Shown here one piece after another: positions 60,034 to 64,000 of a stretch of 64,000 bases of DNA (its first letter is position 1; each line of letters begins with the position of its first letter). The DNA is taken from positions 4,700,625 to 4,764,624 of the forward strand of contig NW_019091355.1 of assembly GCF_001949145.1 (NCBI RefSeq), in the 5' to 3' direction. Under the pieces are notes generated by a model. The model searched no databases and was not told where the DNA came from. It saw only the letters and a list, made by a program, of their open reading frames with translations. The stretch comes from Acanthaster planci (Eukaryota; Echinodermata; Asteroidea; Valvatida; Acanthasteridae). A program made the position numbers and the translations under genes.

Positions 60034-61364
60034 CATGTCCAAACAGGAAATAAACAAAATAATACCACACATGAAAGACTCATAAAATTTCGATGGCCTA
60101 AAAAACACAAATTCACAGCATATAAAGACAATGGAAGCATGACAACATTGAATTAAACATATTTTTAAGGGGTTTTAGATTTCACACATCAGAACTGAGA
60201 ATCAATTTCATATGAAACTTAATCACTAGTAATCAGTTCACTCATTCTACACTTTATATTATAAGAAATAAAACACAAATGTTGAACACAGCACAAAAAA
60301 ATAAACCATGCAGTCACACATGTGGTGAGGACAGTACTGGCATATTCAAATTAGTAGAAACCAACAGGGAAAATTGATTTTTTTTTTCAAAGAAGAAAAT
60401 TACGTAGAAAGTAGTAAGATCCCAATGACCTTTCACAATTTAAAGATCAACTCAAAAGCTGATTCTCAAAAATTACAATCCTATCTTCAAGTATCATTTT
60501 GTTGTTTTTTTTTCACCAATATATGTGAAAGCAATTCCAGTATATGCAGCAGTGAACTGTTTTTCATTTATTGCTTAAACTGACGTCTCTTCCACTGAAC
60601 ATTTTCATTGTTCAAATGGACATGAGAAAATGCCAAAAAATAAATTCCCGGTTTCGACATCCAAAATCAACCTGACAAATCCTATAGCCCAATCAGAAAT
60701 ATGCAACGCTGTTAACTGAAAATTTGAACCAGTAACTGGGCCAGTAGCTGAGCTTAGGCTGGCAGAATCCTTTCAAGAGGACCGTCTGAGAATGATGCAC
60801 TCACTGCACACACCACCTTGCGCAATTTACGTGCACATGTACAGTAATACACCGTATCGCGTAACGTCCTGTCCAGCAGAAGAGGATGGAGGATGTTGCA
60901 ATTATTTGGGCTCACCTCAGAAAATTACTGCTTCGTAAAAGTTGTCTAATTGCAAAGGTTTTGAAAGTTTCTTTGCATAAAGGACTAGACTTTCATTAAC
61001 CCTTATGATTACAAATGTGAAGCTTGAACTCAATCAGACAAACAGTTTTGTTGCTAAGATCATTTGAAGTTCAAGGCTACATGCCCAACAGCCTGCGTAT
61101 AATGAGCAACACAGTGGAAGAATATAAATGGACTTTTTTGGCTGACCTGTCTCAAAAAACATTCACGCTACCTGTACATGTACGTGAGAACAGTACATTT
61201 GATTTTCACAAAATTGATGTCAAAATGACTGCAAAGAGTTACTTTAAAACTCCTAAAAGCTCCGCTCCTGAACAAAATACAATGTGGTGATATCTGAAAA
61301 GATGTCTAGTTCCCCTCTTTAGGGTTAAAATCCATGAATATTCTCTAATTAGTATCATGTTTCC

Positions 61365-61560
61365 TAGTTTCAAAGGAGACTGATGGTTAGAGGAGGGGTT
61401 TGTAACTTTTAGCCAAGGGTTCAAATCCACCTGGGGCTAGGAACATGCACATGTATGCATGATGTGTCCTTGGGCAAGCCATTTTACCCTATTTGCCTCT
61501 CTATGCCCTAGAGTATACGTGTACATGTAAATGGATACTGGCATCAGCTGATGAGGAAAC
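61365..61560 (+). mobile_element. tRNA-derived SINE with conserved central domain
   Basis: A plus-strand RNA polymerase III-type head: A-box-like TGGTTAGAGG (61,384) and a good B box GGTTCAAATCC (61,418-61,428). It is followed by the central domain TGTCCTTGGGCAAGCCATTT and TACCCTATTTGCCTCTC, which is widespread in metazoan SINE families. The 3' end is uncertain. It is a dispersed repeat rather than a functional tRNA gene: no cloverleaf can be completed. Confidence 0.65.
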
Positions 61561-64000
61561 TGCAACAGACTTCAGTGTGCCATCGAAAAGGAAGAGAAGC
61601 ATTTTAAGTTGTTTCTTGCTGAGGAAGTTGATAATAAGATCTGGTCTGATGAGCCATTCAGCTCGAGGCAAGGACTTGTCACTCCCTAATACATATTTGC
61701 ATTTTTAAAAAATCAATTTCTTCCTCATATTTAAAAATCAAGGTCTTTGGAAGCTACGTGGTCCCACTATAACAAGCAAGAACATATGATAACTTTTCAA
61801 GGTCGTCTAATGATTGACAAGGAAAGGAGATATGCTCGAGGCGAGATGACTGCCACAAATAAACTAAAAAAAACCCAAACCTTGACCACGAAAAACAAAA
61901 CAAAACCAAAATTCTGAACAGAAACACTCAAGGTCAAATAAAAGCAAACTCCCTTTCCATTCGAAAGTACTTTCTGTTGTGTAGTACATGTCGTGTAACG
62001 GAAACAGAGATATAGAAATTTGACATTCACCTCATGGGGTCGTTACCTGCTTGTGGAAACGCTTTTGCAACTAACACTTCAGGCACCTCAAGCATTTTTT
62101 GTCGGTGATAACAGTGTACCAAAAGTTCACACTTTCTTCGGTTATGAAATCACATTCGTTTTGCAACAGTCGGGAAGAACAGATTTTGTTTTCGGGATTG
62201 ATTTACTTCTAAAAGAAAGGATTCAGCAAAAAATTTGTAAGGAAATCAAGTAATCTGGTTAATTTTTTCCAACCCTCATTTAATAAAATGAATGTGATAT
62301 TCTTTCCTCAAAGTTGGGTGAAAATTTGGCACATCTTTCTCATACAGCGAAACATTCAGTGAAAAAAAAAGTAATGCACATGTACTCACTTGCAGATGAA
62401 CCTTCCAAACTAAACACTTTTCAACAACACATGTATTTCTCTCGAATAACTAATTTTTTCCTTGTTTTCTCATACAGGTATGAAGATTCATGTGCGTCTT
62501 CAAATCTTCCTTGTACTGAAATGCTAACGGCAAATTACTTGACACAAATTCACTTAGAAGTTTGAAAAGACAGACGATACAAGACGTACACAAAACGGTG
62601 GAAAAAACCAGACCATCACTGAACTACATGTACGGTGCAGTGTTGATGTGTCAAAGGACACTGCAGAAGAAATAATCAATTAACCTTTTCTTCGAAAAAA
62701 TTTAAATAATTGTCTAATGGCAAATTAGGTAATTTTATGGAGGTTGTATGAACAGTAATTAAAGCCCAGAAAAACTTACACACAGCTTTTTGATGTAAAT
62801 CTGACAGCCCGCATTAGGTTTCAACCTTAATGACTCATAACACAACTTCATGGCTCACAACTTCATGATTCACCCTCGGCCTCAGGCTTCACAACACGAA
62901 AATGGGACCCTAAAAATTTGACAAACACAACTAACGGAACAAACAAGGTGGGGGAAAACTACCCCTAGTTTGACTTCAATTTCAAAATAGCCGGGGTAAT
63001 GATACTGCACACGTTCTTTCAGCCCAAAATGACTTTTTAAAAGGCATTTAAGAACTGTGTCAAATTAAAATATGCAAGAGCTTTGTTGTATGACACGATG
63101 CATACTGCTATATGTACGTACACGTACACATGTTGAAGTGGATTTAATACAAGCACGTGCTAAACTGTGAGATTTTTGTTTCAAGGTGCAAGATCGGCCA
63201 TCTAATATGCTAAATCTACAGGGAAGTTGTGAACCTGCTCAGACAAAATGCAGCACCAAAAAAAAGAGAGAAAATTTGTGGTATCACGTTCTAAAATATG
63301 CCAGTACTGTACAAACCATAAAAAGTGTGCGCCCCAAGTCAGTAAACAGAGCAAAGGCCAAAATGAAAGAAGAAAAATTAAAAAAAAAAACTAAAAGCTA
63401 AAGTGCACTGTGACGGGAAGACTGCGTGAGTGCCAGAGAGCACAGCATTCTGTCATTCATACTGTTAATTGTGAGTCTAGTGTTAAGAACAAACCACTTC
63501 AAACAACATGATAGTGCCAAGTATGAACTCTGTCTAATCTACATGTACAATGTAATAAGGCCACATCTCCCCTCATGCAGTTAAAAACTATCACTGAGTC
63601 CAGGAAGTCAACTACTGGCGTGCAGGTAAGAAACATTGCCAAACATGCCACAAATGCTAATGTTAGAGAAGAAAACTCTTGAGATGGCTGGGTATGTGAC
63701 CGGAAGCCCCCTCCCTTCCAAGGGCAAATCTAGGACTGGAACTCAAAAATGAAGTGCAATTTGTACAAGTACCTTCACACAGTATTCCCCAATCTTCACT
63801 TTGCAGTATATATTCCACACAGCAATAGTGAAAATTCTCCTGATTTTTTGTTCAATTATTCCCCAGGGATATTGCGCATCTACTGTACATGTACTTTAAG
63901 ATCCCCTATTAATCTGACAGAGAACCCATCAAAACAACCAAACAGTTACCAAATTACATCCCCCTACCCTCTCTCCCCCCCCCGTCATCAAACATCTACA

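Larger units (their letters stand above)
59362..64000. other. 5' intron of at least 4.6 kb
   Basis: No further ankyrin-repeat exon, promoter or start codon could be found here, so this is part of a long intron. It holds a Tc1/mariner-like MITE and a tRNA-derived SINE. The remainder is AT-rich, with a C-run near 63,974. Confidence 0.65.

Noticed and set aside
61384-61428. tRNA gene
   Set aside because: A and B boxes are present, but no acceptor stem or anticodon arm can be formed; it fits a SINE head.
62037-62052. Exon-like 16-nt segment upstream of X1
   Set aside because: It has an AG and a GT, but 16 nt is not frame-compatible and it does not resemble any ankyrin repeat.

Overview
This is animal nuclear DNA carrying the greater part of one large, intron-rich ankyrin gene, read on the minus strand from right to left. 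It spans essentially the whole window and runs off both ends: the 5' exons (promoter, start codon and the first ankyrin repeats) lie beyond 64,000, and the 3' end lies left of position 1. I placed 40 constitutive-looking exons. All have splice sites, and all phases chain into one open frame of 2,732 codons (8,196 nt). The protein order is the canonical ankyrin one: 20 ankyrin repeats, an acidic linker, ZU5-N, ZU5-C, UPA, death domain, then a long C-terminal tail. No convincing second gene was found on either strand.

Layout from 5' to 3'. 59.4-51.0 kb: 13 exons with 20 ankyrin repeats, mostly cut exactly at repeat boundaries (99, 198 or 297 bp). 50.4-44.2 kb: linker exons. 43.4-36.8 kb: ZU5-N, with two extra duplicated mini-exons in the intron between its two canonical exons. 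36.2-32.2 kb: ZU5-C and UPA, including one GC-AG intron. 30.9-22.7 kb: an acidic linker exon and three candidate micro-exons of 24, 30 and 36 nt. 22.8-20.0 kb: death domain. 19.5-9.9 kb: ten small exons, all but the first phase 0-0. 9.1-8.3 kb: an 852-bp exon with 27-residue repeats. 5.0 kb: a 42-bp exon. 2,358-1: a Glu/Pro/Val-rich terminal exon, open for at least 786 codons, with a 262-residue internal repeat.

The protein is expected to be a membrane-cytoskeleton adaptor. The repeats bind membrane proteins, ZU5-N binds beta-spectrin (the Asp-Ala-Arg motif is present), and the C-terminal modules tune the scaffold. The symmetric cassette exons and the giant tail exon point to isoform diversity made by splicing, comparable in principle to giant-exon isoforms of vertebrate ANK2/ANK3, Drosophila Ank2 and nematode unc-44. 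The tail sequence here looks lineage-specific.

The organism is probably a marine invertebrate. Reasons: one compact ankyrin gene close to vertebrate ANK1/2/3, AT-rich introns of moderate size, many ACATGTACATGT-type palindromes, a tRNA-derived SINE with a conserved central domain, and MITEs of piggyBac, Tc1/mariner, hAT and foldback type. A non-vertebrate deuterostome such as an echinoderm, hemichordate or lancelet is my inference; the window alone cannot settle the species.
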